Made by a program: the position numbers and the translations under genes
Notes under the pieces: model-generated
Told to the model about the DNA's origin: nothing
Databases searched by the model: none
What the model saw: only the letters and a program-made list of their open reading frames with translations
NCBI GenBank assembly: GCA_942486035.1
Contig: CALNXK010000039.1
Span: 2,314,501 to 2,378,500, forward strand
Source: Porites lobata
Lineage: Eukaryota; Cnidaria; Anthozoa; Scleractinia; Poritidae
Reading direction: 5' to 3'
DNA length: 64,000 nucleotides
Shown here: piece after piece, positions 35,644 through 47,716 of the stretch
Position numbering within the stretch: position 1 is the first letter of the stretch
How the letters are laid out: the number at the start of each line of letters is the position of its first letter

Positions 35644-36898
35644 TCCTACCACTTCCCGGATCAAGGAGTTGATATCTGATCAGGCGTTCCTTTTTATCTT
35701 TTTTCCTGGAGGAAGTGCTTCAAGTAAAAGAAAGCTTCACACAAAACCTATCTTTTTTACTTAAGGTTTACTTAAGCCTGTTATCCCACGCATGATTGAC
35801 ATGCTTCGCCTTTCTTAAAGCTCGGAAACCGCAAGTTCAAAATAAAGTCGGTTTTAAGGATGGTTTTGAAGTCAGTTGAAACTTCCTTGAATCGTTTCAA
35901 CTTTCGGACTTTAATGAGATGCAAAGTAAAGTTACTTTAGATTTTACTTAGGCCTTCACACACGCATTTTTGGTTAAGTAAAACTAAGCAGCTCTTAAGT
36001 CTAACCAAGCAGTGTAAAGACAGCAGGTAGCGTCTTGCAATGCTAGCAGGCCTGAACTGGCAGGCCCGCCTTTATTCATTGCGCGCCCAACCAAAACCGC
36101 CATGCTACGCAGGCTGTTTGACGATGTTCTATAAGATCAATTCCAATCTTGTGAATATCTCTTTCCCAACCGAAATTAGCCTAGGTTTTCAGGGGACTAG
36201 GAGGTCACACGATTGTAAATTTATACCCCGATCAGCTTCTACCCTACTGACTTTTTTCTCCTTAATATATATTTTTCGTGTAGCCATAACGAGTACAAAA
36301 CACAAATAAAAAAAGGGGATCACGGTTCTCGTTTCATCCCAAAACGACAACAAAGGGACAATTTTGGTTTGAAATGATCGTTTTGCGCGACACCTTTTTA
36401 GCCGGGTAGAATTATCGAAATTGCTATTTAAGAGCATTTGGACATTAAAGGAGGCCTTAATTAACCCTTTTTAGGCGACCGGTGAAAATTGCCGCCATTT
36501 TATAAGTCGCAATGTTATGCGCACTAGATGATGCGCAGTGCAAAACAAGGGAATTACCTTGAGTAGCACAGTCAAGTCAGGACAAGTAAGGACAAGTAGG
36601 CTTCCGCAATGCGTATGCACAAAAAGAACTGAGCAACCACGAAACGAATCCTTAACGCATCCTTATTGGTCAGATTGTTGCGCGTGCGTTTTTCTTCCTT
36701 TGTTTTGTCATAAGTAGAACCCTACAGTTGCAAAAAACGTGTTTTAGTGAAGAGTGAAGTCATAACAAATAATTCGAGTTTGGAAGCGCTTACAGTTCTT
36801 AAAACGGAAAATCCAAAGGACAAAGAGAAGGCATGTTGCATTTTCGCCCCTCAAGTTTAAGGTATAATCTTGTTTGTTTGAAGGGTTTGAACCCAGGA
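35644..36898. other. TMEM127 5' flank, no gene seen
   Basis: A GC-mixed flank without recognisable exon. Short fragments such as CTACGCAGGC (36105) and CTTAAG-rich pieces occur, but nothing I can delimit. Confidence 0.4.
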
Positions 36899-37022
36899 GT
36901 CATTTCAAAAGTAGATTGAGTTTGATCGTCCGGGTGAACGTAGTCCTTAATAGGACTATTGTTGTTGACAGTGACTGACGTTTCGACAACCTGTGCGGTA
37001 GTCATCTTCAGAGTCAAAGTGA
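36899..37022 (-). repeat. GTCGAAACGTCAG repeat family, copy 3
   Basis: Minus-strand fragment that includes an intact 45-base candidate ribozyme (37016-36972), identical to 33776-33820, and ends just upstream of it. Confidence 0.75.
36972..37016 (-). ncRNA. Candidate hammerhead-type ribozyme, second copy
   Basis: Identical in all 45 positions to 33776-33820 although flanking sequence of the two copies has diverged. Helix I TGACT/AGTCA, core CTGAAGA and GAAA, and the ACGT helix III are all kept. Confidence 0.45.
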
Positions 37023-37201
37023 GTCAATCTTAATTGTTTGTGTTAGGGTACATATTCTTTTCTCTGCTCAGCTGTGATATTATCATTTTCGCGGTGCTAC
37101 CCGCCTATAGCTATAATTTTATTCGGAGTAAGCTCGGCCCTAAGAGTTCAACCATGTACACACTATTTTTGATGGAAAAGATACACCTTTCATAAAGCTT
37201 C

Positions 37202-37410
37202 TAGCCTGTGTAGCAAGCGTTTCTGTGCGGTTTAGGAGCAAAGAATGAGGAAAAATAGTCAAAGACCGCGCGAAAAATGGCGCAAGTAAAAGAGCAGGGA
37301 GGGGGGTGGGGGGGAGAAAGGAAGGTTTTTCGCGCGGTTAAAACCGAAAATCCGCTTCCACGGTCTTTTTTTGCTCCCAAACCAAACGGAAACGCTTGCC
37401 ACGCAGGCTA
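37202..37410. mobile_element. 209-bp foldback MITE
   Basis: TAGCCTGTGTAGCAAGCGTTT at the left is inverted against AAACGCTTGCCACGCAGGCTA at the right (19 of 21 shown in each arm pair); TTTAGGAGCAAAG against TTTGCTCCCAAA continues the arms. The centre is G-rich (GGGAGGGGGGTGGGGGGG). Confidence 0.75.
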
Positions 37411-38992
37411 TAAAGCTTCCACTTAAAAATTGTACTTCTAAAGAACATGTACTCCCTTTTCTAAATCCATATAGTGATGTGTTCGAAAGATTTTGCTAGG
37501 GAACAGTTAACAGCCTTGTCTTGCTTGATGGCACTCTTATTGCAATACTAGAAATTTTTGAATAAAGGTTGAATAAGCATCTTTTTGAAATACAGTCGAA
37601 CCTCTCCTAATCGACCACCCCAAATCAAAAAAGTTAGCCATCACTCGTTACGTAAATGAGGTGCAATTGCAGGTAGTTAACATGGCGATATCTCAACGCA
37701 TTGAATGAATCAGCTCAGTCTTAGTAAATTGTTTTCAGCGTCCTTTTGCGCAAGTATTCGCTGATCTGAGATAGAGGTCGTATTTCGATTTTGACAGGAG
37801 TCGTGAATTTCATGATTGTCAGTTTTTAATGTCTGAGCTTCTAGTTTCAAATGATATTCACCAATCATGGAAATCTCTTGTGGAAATCAAGGAAAACACG
37901 CGTCATGCGTTGTGAAAATGGTAAATCAAGCACCCGCGCCCTACCATGCCCAATCCGCCTCACGCGGCTATGATCACGCATCACGCTGATAATTTGGGAC
38001 CCTTCTCGCGTCACGGAAAACCTTCCTGATCAGTGACAATAGTGAGGTACTGGTCACGGGGCTGTGCAAAGCCTGTGCCAGGCTCTCGGTCGGTGTAGAC
38101 GAGCCAAAAAAGCTAAAAAAACGCGCAAGCTCTTGAAGCTTGGAACAAGCTAGGTTTGTGCAAGGTGACCGTTGCAGTCAGATTATGGTTTCTTACCCTA
38201 GGTACCATGCCTCAGACTTGGTGTGGTGGTCTTTGTACATGTGTGTCCATCTGCCTGGGAAAATTGTTTTGTTCTATCTTAAACCAACGACTCCTCGAAC
38301 ATGTCATGTCTTTAAATACACTTCACAAATCTCAAAACTGGTTTTTTACCAAATAACCGCACAGCAGACCACGTCTTTACACTCCGAGCCTTGATAGATA
38401 AGTACGTTCATGATCACAAGGAAAAGATTTATGCTTGCTTTGTGGATCATGACTCGGTCTGGCGTGTTGGGCTCCTGCATAAGTTACTGCAAACTAATGT
38501 TGGCGGCTGTAATAACAACTTGATTAAAAGCTTTTATTTCAACTCTACATGCACAATCAAAATTGCCCAAAAGCAAACACGACCCTTCCGTTATGTGAGA
38601 GGTGTGAGGCAAGGTTGTATCGTACATGTAAGTCCAATGCTTTTTAATCTTTAGATAAACGACCTACCTTCCGCATGTGAAAATATGTTATCTGGTCCTT
38701 TTGTTTTGCCAAACCTTACAAAATTAAATTTTCTTTTTTATGCAGATGATTTAATCATATTATCAAGATTCAAAACAGGATTACAAAATTGCCTTGTCTT
38801 CCTACTGTGCTTCGTGGATGATGAAAATCAATCTCATGCAAGAAAACTAAGATTATGTTCTTTCAGAAACGTTCCAGGGAAAACTGTTGAACCTCGCTTT
38901 CTCATAGATGGTCAAATTATTAATGTACAAGAATACAATGATGATGAAGAAATGATCGTCTCAGTGAACGCAAGAAGCCTGAAAAAAATTCA

Positions 38993-39042
38993 ATGGGGTT
39001 TGAACCCGTGATCTCGCGATACCGGTGCGATGTTCTACCATG

Positions 39043-39064
<22 letters not shown>
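38993..39064 (-). repeat. tRNA-like sequence inside the LINE remnant
   Basis: On the minus strand TAGCTCAGTTGCATGG (A box region) and GGGTTCAAACC (B box) are spaced as in a tRNA; the anticodon loop reads CCGGTAT (GGT, Thr-like). It belongs to a repeat inserted into the LINE, with the foldback 39119-39378 beside it. Confidence 0.5.
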
Positions 39065-39075
<11 letters not shown>

Positions 39076-39118
39076 AGGTCAATTGTGGATTCATATGTTC
39101 CCGTGAAAGAGATGTGTG

Positions 39119-39378
39119 TTAATGATATATGAAATAAATCATATATGAACTGTGGAAATGAAATAAAAACGAAGAAATGATCGTCGCAGTGAAAGCAATT
39201 TATGAAATTGCGTAAAGAAGCCTAAAACAAATTCAGCACTTCAACGGGGTTTGAACCGATTTTTTTTCAGTCTTCTTTACGCAATTGCATAAATTGCGTT
39301 CACTGCGACGATCATTTCTTCGATTCGTCTTCATTTCATTTCCGCAGTTCATATATGATTTATTTCATATATCATTAA
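39119..39378. mobile_element. Foldback with ~100-bp arms, next to tRNA-like core
   Basis: Left arm 39119-39220 (TTAATGATATATGAAATAAA ... CGTAAAGAAG) and right arm 39272-39378 (CTTCTTTACGCAATTGC ... TATCATTAA) are inverted. Both contain the GAAGAAATGATCGTCGCAGT block, which also occurs at 38945. It interrupts the LINE. Confidence 0.8.
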
Positions 39379-40507
39379 CTTACAAGAATACACTTATTTG
39401 GGAACTCGAATCTCCTCATGAAGAGATTTCTCAGTGTCAGGTGAGTCTCAAAGAAAAAGCTCTTCATGCCCTATTTAACTAGCATGAGACGACATAAGAA
39501 TCTCAGCAAAATAGAAACATCTCTTGCTTGTAAATTATTTGACACGGTGATCTTCCCTATTCTTATGTATAATAATGAAATTTGGGGTGTGTATGCCGAA
39601 CCAGATTTTAAGACCCGGGACAGCTCACTAACTTCGAAAAGACACGCCTCCAGTTTTGCAAACGGTAAGCAACAAGGCGTCTAATGTTGCTTGTAGAGCT
39701 GAACTTGGTCGCTTACCTTTAAATATCACTATAAGTAAAAAAAATCCTCAACTACATTTTATATATTAAGTCATTTGATTTAAACTGCAGTGGTAAGAGT
39801 AGCTTGCAATCTCACTTGATGGAGATGTCAGAATATTTTAACCTACCTGACTTCATCACTGATTTGTTAGATACCGCTATATAGTAAAAAACATCGTAGG
39901 TTGAATGAAACAAGAATACACGATCGGATCTAGGATAAATACTGACCATTTTCCTAAACGAGCGACGAAGGGATAAGCTTTTAGGAGGATCCGGGGGCAT
40001 GCACCCCCGAGAAATTTTTCGGATTTTTACTCGCTAAAGTCACCTCTCCTGGGGTTCTGAGTCATTCAGTCGGGATTTTGGTCAGATTTTAACTTGGAAA
40101 GTTGTTTTTTCATGAAAAATTTAGTTATTAACGAAAACTTTGACCGATTTTCGTAAAACGGTGGAAACTGGTGTGGATCCGCGTCTGAAATATAGAATGA
40201 GGCAAAACACCCTTCACCACTCTCAAAAACTAGAGGTTTTTTTAGATCTTTTAAAAGCGATCGTACCACTTCTAATTACCTAGACTTAACGAGAGGGACA
40301 GCTGAGAGAAAGAAATTAGTAAAACTACAAATTAAATAAGTACCCACAAACTTATGATAGAACTTGGTATACAATCAAACTACCAGCCGATAATAGGAAT
40401 TGCCCTTTTTGTGAAGGAAAAACTTGTGACGTCAAAACCACAACGACAAACCATTGAGGGTCCGCCGGATCTTTAGTAGACCTGGGATCAGTAAAATCTT
40501 GAGTACC

Positions 40508-40693
40508 AAATTTTAAATTTAAAACAGTAAAGTGATCCTTACGGTAGGAAGAGTGATAGAAAAAATAAATAAAGAAAACAAAAATAAAGTGGCGAATTAT
40601 ATATTTCACAACTTTATTTTTGTTTTCTTTCTTTATTTTTTTTATCACTCTTCCTGCCGTAAGGATCACTTTACTGTTTTAAATTTAAAATTT
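40508..40693. mobile_element. 186-bp A+T-rich palindrome
   Basis: Arms of about 82 bases (outer ends AAATTTTAAATTTAAAACAG / CTGTTTTAAATTTAAAATTT) surround a ~20-base centre. Only a few differences separate the arms, so both strands encode nearly the same spurious 50-residue peptide. It lies directly after the LINE remnant. Confidence 0.85.
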
Positions 40694-41149
40694 ACGATGT
40701 ACCTTTTCGTAAATCCCATCAAACCAGACGAAATTTACTTACTCTTTGATTTGGAATAATTTTTACAATAAAATTAAGATTCTGATTCCAAATATTATCC
40801 AGTTACCTGTGAACGTTTTGATCAATGAACTGATGAACACATCTAATTACTATATTAATTTACAATTCATGTAATCGGCTCCTGATGAAATATATCATTT
40901 CAGCTTGCTTTGTCTCTCGCGACGAATTATCAACAAAGGACTTTAACTGGCCAGTGATTAAATATTAGTTCTAAATTAATTTAAATTAATTTTCTAAATA
41001 GCTTTTGCAATTCTATACTGTACTTGTATGGTCATTCAAATAAAACCTGGTTGTTGCGGTTTTTGTTTGTTTATTGTCCATTATATACCTCAGTCTTTTG
41101 CTATATCCTCGCCTGCGTCACAGATACTTAACACCTTTTAATTTGTATA

Positions 41150-41575
41150 CACTTATTCGAATAAGGGCCCAACATCGAATTAGCGCCCACCTCGAACAAG
41201 CGCCCATCCTAAAGGCAGAAAAAGTTAATAAGCGCCCAGCCTCGAATAAGCGCCCACCCCCTCCTCCTCCCAATCAAACTCAAATAAGCGCTCACCCCAC
41301 CCCACCCACTTGAGTGAATAAATTCTAATAAGAGACTTCCCCGATGACCGAGTTTTCTTCAGAGTATTTTACAGAAACCTTGCTTTGTTACTTCTTCGCG
41401 TTTTGTTATAAGCATTTTTTGTTTTGTTGAAAACTAAACATACTCCACTTGCTGAAAATGGTGAAAATTTAATAAGCGCCCAGCCTCGAATAAGCGCCCA
41501 CCTCGAATAAGCGCCCACTCTCAAGGTCCAACAATTTAATAAGCGCTCAGGGCGGTAAATCGAATAAATACGGTA
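41150..41575. repeat. Cluster of AATAAGCGCCCAC units
   Basis: The unit (T/C)CGAATAAGCGCCCA(C/G) occurs about ten times between 41155 and 41545, in two clusters separated by ~140 bases of other sequence. A weaker relative is at 13505-13585. Confidence 0.75.
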
Positions 41576-41590
41576 CATATGGTTTAGACA

Positions 41591-44500
41591 ATGCGTGGGC
41601 CAGCTGCAAGGCAGGCTTGTTTATATATGTGTTCGAATATCTGGAATTTTTTAGCTGTAAAATATAGCGCGAAACTGATCGGTTCAGTATTTGGGGGCGG
41701 GGAGAGGGCTGGGAAATGTCACTCAAGTTCAGCCACTGCTGTGTTTATGTTTACCGCGGGCTCACATCCTATGAAACGATTGAAAACTCGTGACAGGGCA
41801 TTTACAAAGAAAGACAAGGCTCTTATCCACGCAGGCGGTGGTAATAATTTAGAGCAATTTTCTTTCCATTTCGTCATTAGATTAACAAACAGAACAGTCC
41901 TACTACGCTTAATCTATTTGCTTTGCACGAATCTCACAGGAATTGGTCCGTTCAGTCCTCGAAAATGTACGGTTGTTTATATATCATGTTCATTTCTTTC
42001 GATATGTGTGTTTGTTTCATCTAGTAAACCGATTCAAGCTTTACATGGATATTCGAATCGCTTTGCCCATTGTAAACGTACTATGTGCCCTGTAATTAAG
42101 CTTTCGTACATTTTTGTTCGTTAAATCTTGGACGAAATTTAATAGCTGAGAAACGAAACGACCCAATGCTACATTTACGAACCGCGTTTTGAGAAAGGTT
42201 GTCGTGTGGTAATATAAATTCATTCCTTTCTTTAACTTTGTTTTGTAGAGAAATACAAGTTTACATAACTTGAAAAAGATGCGGAAGTGTTTGTTGGAGA
42301 CCAAGGGATCGATTGTCGTTGCCATTCCTTGTTGCATTTGTTCTGCGCGAGTTGTTGACGGTAAGCAATTGATGATGTAAGCTTTAATACTTCGAGCTAG
42401 TTTGTCGGTCATTTATCCATACTTTCGTGCCTCATATTTTATACCTTTATTTAGGGAAAATTGATTGATTGATAAAAGTAAGAAATATTTCCTTTTTTGA
42501 ACGAATATTACGGGGGATTTCTTTACTCTTGCTTCCTTTTCTGTGTCACGAGTTTCCTGTTAAAAAGTTGATCTTTGAGAATCGAAACCGGTTGTTATCA
42601 AGGTAAGAACAGGCAACGTGGGTGTCCCAGGGGGTATATCTCACATACATAAGTGATTGCTTTATCAATGCACTGGTTCGCGTCTTTTACTTCATCATTT
42701 AGAGGTACTATTTATCAAATCAGCGTCTCGGAGAATCGAGCAGACGATATGGTTACTATATAAAGGTAAACACATGGGTTCGGCTCATAAATTCTCTTAC
42801 GGCCAAGAGCAAATCCATTGATCTGCCACCCTGAAATTATCATATTATTATTCAGTTCCCCAACTACGTTAATTACTTGTTTTAAGATATCAAGTTAATT
42901 TGAGAAACCTTAAGTTTTTAAGGCTGGTTTTAACACGCTTCACATTTACATGTTTTGTAGCAAAAAATAAACCCTTTCAATATTAGAAAGTGCAAACGCT
43001 ATTATTATTTAATTATTAATTATTCCAGTAACTTTACATTTGTAATATTGTCCATCTCTTGATCTCTAACAGTAGTAAATTTGTTGTGAGTTTTCCCTGC
43101 CATAAGTAAGCCCCTTTGAAAGAAAAGAGGGGTTAATACTGATGATATACAGTATAAATATTACTTTCAGAAGCTTTCTCTGTTGCTTGTTCAGCTAACT
43201 TCCTGTTAAAAAGGGATGGATCGATAAACATTATGTGACTTTGTCTTTTTTGAATTGTAATTAGTCTGTTATATTATTTTATTTTTTAAAAGATAATATC
43301 TATTTGAAATAATCTAGTGTCTGCACTTGGCCGTTTATTATATTGTTGAATCAAGTACAAAAATGTAGTGCAATTCAATACAAATTTAGCTCCTAAATAT
43401 CTAAAGGATTAAGAACAAAGGCTTCAATTCCCCTTTGTATTTAACGAACAACAATATTCTAACATATTTTTTTTATTACAGATAGTAAATCTTATAAACA
43501 TGTGAGCTGGTAACGCCACTGTAAATATTTGTTGTGTGAAAATCTACAACTTTAAAACTAATAACCAATTATGACTACTACACATATATTATACGATAAA
43601 TGAACTTAAATCAGTGTTTCATGAGAGATCAACCATTTTTTGTCTTCTGTAAGATCTCAGTTGTTAATTAAAAACAAAAACTGGATGAAGTGTTGTCATT
43701 TGACTCATTGATCAATATGAAAGTAAAAATTAAAGCGAATGATGAGATGGTTGTCATAGTTACCATTATAAAAATTAAAGGAACCAGCCTTCTAATGATG
43801 GGCACAATTTTGTGCAGCGCAGATATAAATACCAGTAACAAAATTGTAAAAGAGTGGAAATCCACAAGTTATTGCGAGGTATGTTTAGGAAGTCTATTTA
43901 TGCAGCCTTGGTAATCTGTAATCTACCTGATATTTTACCATCATTACTGATTGAAGGTTTACAAAAAGTTTAGATTTTGTTAGGAACACCATTGCCTTCT
44001 CAAAATCAACAGATTGCTGGTTCTATCAGCCAATCCCCTCAGGCTATGAATTCCTCTTCCTAGCTTGTGTACTATTTTCCACAGTCTAGCAATCCTCTGA
44101 GCGCTGTACTTTTAGAATATTTTGAGAAGCCTTTTGTTTTATATAAGACCAGTTTCAGTTTAAAAATGCAATCTTGTTAACGACATTTAGTTGTCTGGGT
44201 GCTCTCGCCTCGGAGATGGGTGCTAACCAGGCTGGAACTCAAATAAAATATTGGCATAATTTAGCTGCCGTGGCATCAAATGCAAATGATTAACAAGTCT
44301 TTTACGATATCAGTACCTTTTCATTCTTTTTGTCTGTTTTAACGTTGTACCGTGGCTTTATGATGACACTGAATATCATTTTTATTTTTCTCGATATGCC
44401 TTTTTACTTGTTTAATCTATACAGAAATCTAATTCTAATTGTGTAATCTTCAAAGGGTATATCCCATTTCGGCAGACGTTCAGATGTGCATGTACTTATG

Positions 44501-46699
44501 TTAAAAATAGTTATAGTGCCAGTATTAAGTTAAAAAAAAAAAAGAAAAAGCGTCACCATTTTTCAAGGTGGCACCTGACGGCCTTTTTGAAAACGTCTAC
44601 TGACTGCATTATTTGGTGAGGAGCTCCAGTCTCTGATTGTAGGAGTGTCTGTGATGAATCAGTTTGAAGCTCAAATACACTGAAAAATCTTTGACTTGGA
44701 GACCATGTTAGACTGAGAGCACTACAGAACAGTCTCTCTTTTTCTTCAGATTTAATGAGGGGAAAGCACGAGCACGCAACAAAATAGTCTTAGACAACAT
44801 AGCCTAAGACCATATGCCAAGAGGGAACAAGCCCCTTGTACCTTTTTTTAATATACCTAGAGAAAGGAACTTGCTGATCTTTTTTCTGGTCTACATGCAT
44901 GTGTAGGAAGCAAATAAACTTCTCCTCGCCTTTTACCGTTTGCATTTTCTCCTTCTCGCTTGTTTTGCTTTTCTGCCCCCGATTTTTTTTGTTGTTGGGC
45001 GTTTAGTAGGCCTCATTCGGTGGGAAAAGCTTCCGCGAACTAACCGAGGGTCGTGAACGAAATTATTGGAAAGGAATTTAGCCCAGGCGGGTAGTGGAAC
45101 AAGATTTTTAGAGGAAAGTTTTGGTCAATTTTACATGGCTTATAGCGTTTTTCTCTGACAGTTTTGGCTGAATCATGCTCGTTTTTGGTATGGTTGGAAA
45201 AAATGAGATCTCTTCTCTCCTGCACAAGTTGGTGTCAAAGTTGTCCAAGACCATTAGAACTGATGACATCAGAAGTGATGCATGCAAGGCTGTGCTCTAA
45301 GGAAAATTGAAGGGAGTCCAGTGCTCTGAAACTGTAAATATGATTTGTATGAAAAAAGTAAGATTTTCTTTTCGCGCAAGAGGAAAAGTTGGGCGCCAGG
45401 GGCCAGTTGGCTCTGCTAGAGTACACCCTTGGGTGCAAATTATCCGCCCTGGGTGCAAAGGAAAAGGATCCGCTCGGGCGGTTACAAGTTATACGTCATT
45501 TTTGAATACGTCGTTTTCCAGTCCGATCCAGGGGCCCGAACCTCCAAATTCCTGGTTACTTTTCGGTCCCGGAGACGAACGTTTTCGAGTTTCAATCTCT
45601 GTCCATTCTTGCCATCCGTAGCAACGGACGATATCAAACAGTTTCAATGCCTAATTATAGTCTTCAATAACAAAACTGGACCATTATTTTTTTGAATTCA
45701 TCTGATTCGAAGACACATTTTAGCTTTTCAAAAAAGATTTAAAATAGCGTGACATCAGACCCAAGTCGTAGGCATGTTTGGATTCACAAGCTGTGGGAAC
45801 AGAAAGCTATTATGATACTCAACTCATGGGACCAAAACACACCTACGCAATTACATAAACAAGCAACAAATGTTCAAGGCTAGGAAAGACCCCAAGTATG
45901 TCTAAGAATAAATTACGATCAAGCTTATAAGACATCCGCTTGCAGATGCTGTTACTTTAGAACTTATAAAGTACATGCGTGGTCTTATCCAAACGTCGAA
46001 ATGACTCTTGACTACAAGTTTAACAAGAGAGCTGTACAAGTACAAACTACAATACACCTAGATCAACAATTATTAAAAAATGGTTTTCAGGTACATGGCA
46101 TATTGAATAGTGAATACGAAGGCGCTGTAACAGCAAACGAAATAAAAGAATGGTGCTAAAGTTAGGGACATGATGGCACCTCTGTAAGAAACCGGCTCAT
46201 AGAATTGACCACCCCTCCCCTACGAATACGTTTTTTCTATTGTGGGGTTGAGATAATATCACGAGTGATATATACAGACAGTGTTGTTTAAAGCGTGTAG
46301 AGCGAGAAAGTGCTGGCCAAGAAAGAAAAAAGAATAAGTCGCAAGTTATCGCACACAGCGAAAACCACAGCAGTTGCTTGCGGACCCAACTTTATGTGAA
46401 ATATGAGAAATATGACTTAAAGTAATGTACGAGTTTTTGTTAATATTTATAGTGGATATTAGAGATTGTTTTGATAAAACTCGTTGTGGGCAGCTTGCCA
46501 TCCGAACGGTCCTTCTTTTCTACGTTTTATGTCAGTTTAGCCGCTGAATTATTTCATACTAAAGGTAAGAAGAAATTTGGGAGAATTCTGCAACAGATTC
46601 TCCGGAAGTGATATTAAAGGATTGTGTCTTTTCTTGTTGAAGAAAAATAAGCCGAGGAATTTTTTGTTTTATAAAGGTAACCATTTGTAGGAGGAGAAA
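41591..46699. other. 5-kb gene-free stretch
   Basis: Contains a 177-codon open frame (41591-42124) and a possible isolated exon (42279-42360), neither with family resemblance. The rest is A+T rich, with a poly(A)-like run at 44532-44548 and fragments with CAAGGCTGTGCTCTAAGG (45288). No gene can be supported. Confidence 0.45.
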
Positions 46700-47383
46700 G
46701 CTAACAAAATGACCAATTGTTATGAAAAATAGTCTGGATGTTTGCAAAGATAATATAATTATGTCTATAATCTTAGAAGACAAGTCTTGGACCTTCTACA
46801 TTCTGTCAAATACCTTGGTGTCTACCTATCCCTATCTGACGACCTCCGCTGAAACGAACATATTAAAACCATCTCCAATAAAGCTAACAAAACTCTTGGC
46901 TTTCCAAAGCGGAACTTAATACATTGCCCTCCCAGGACTAAGGAAACAGCATACAAGGCCCTAGTACGCTCAACTCTGGAATACTGTTCATCTGTGTGGG
47001 ATCCACCTACAGCTAAAAACACAAACATGGCTGTGCACGCTGGGTTCTAAATCGCTGCGACCGCAAAGTTAGTGTAACTGAAATGCTTTCAACCCTGAAG
47101 TGAAAGACACTAGCAAGTAGGCGAACCATAGCACGCCTATCTATGCTGTATAAAATGCGATACAGGCTAGTCTCTCACGAAGATGTCAAACTACAATCCG
47201 CAATCGTACTCAACTCGCTCCATAGAGTACTCTTACACACAGCCGACAGCCATTAGAGATTACTACAAGACAGTATTCCTTCTACCCAACGACTATTACT
47301 TAATGGAATAAACTCCCAAGGGATATAGCATTGTCCAACCCACTGGCGGCTTTTAAAAATGCAATTTCAAACATTAAGGCCCG

Positions 47384-47418
<35 letters not shown>

Positions 47419-47716
47419 CTGATGAATTAAGTACGGCAAAAGAGCGGCGTCTGAGTCAATTTGGTACGGCAGTTTTAGTTTGGTGCGGCAAAAGCGTTAA
47501 GTTCGACAGAGTCTGTCGAACTTATTCAGTTAGGTTCGGCACATGAAAAGTACGGCGTCTGAACCAGGCCTAATATTAACACTTTTATTACTCTGCGCTC
47601 ATAAGCGCCATTTCATTTACTTTTGTTGTCCTTTTTTTTTTTTTTTTTTTTTACAGCGGTCAAAAACGCTCAGAATTGAGTGACAGACCTAAATGGTAAA
47701 TGTAAATGTAAATGTA
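46700..47716 (+). mobile_element. Decayed LINE, CR1/L2-like 3' part
   Basis: Broken frames encode HSVKYLGVYLS (46800), HIKTISNKANKTLGF, TAYKALVRSTLEYCSSVWDP (46950-47000) and later NSLPTR-like residues, typical of the region behind the reverse transcriptase in CR1/L2/Jockey-type LINEs. The 3' end is a TAAATG-type tandem tail (47690-47716). A MITE (47378-47570) is inserted in it. Several stops; inactive. Confidence 0.75.
47378..47570. mobile_element. 193-bp PIF/Harbinger-like MITE with TAA duplication
   Basis: Ends GGCCCGGTTCAGACGCCG and CGGCGTCTGAACCAGGCC are inverted, flanked by TAA on both sides (47375-47377 and 47571-47573). Three-base TWA duplications are typical of PIF/Harbinger elements. 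It splits the LINE remnant. Confidence 0.8.

Larger units (their letters stand above)
38150..40400 (+). mobile_element. Decayed LINE (non-LTR retrotransposon), reverse transcriptase remnant
   Basis: Frames broken by stops and shifts read, in order: KLFCSILNQRLLEHV and TADHVFTL-like sequence (38260-38400), YACFVDHDSVW, RGVRQGC (38600), SPMLFNL then a stop, INDLPSAC, and LFYADDLIILS with the YADD catalytic box (~38735). C-terminal pieces continue around 39400-39850 and again from 40268. It has at least two interruptions (38950-39390 and 39850-40268). The clade cannot be assigned by eye. No intact protein remains. Confidence 0.75.

Noticed and set aside
39400..39700. Separate small genes from frames at 39285-39482 and 39466-39684
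   Set aside because: They are pieces of the decayed LINE downstream of its reverse transcriptase.
41591..42124. 177-codon plus-strand open frame, the longest orphan frame
   Set aside because: No recognisable domain, mixed composition without codon bias like the true exons, no partner exon. Likely chance.
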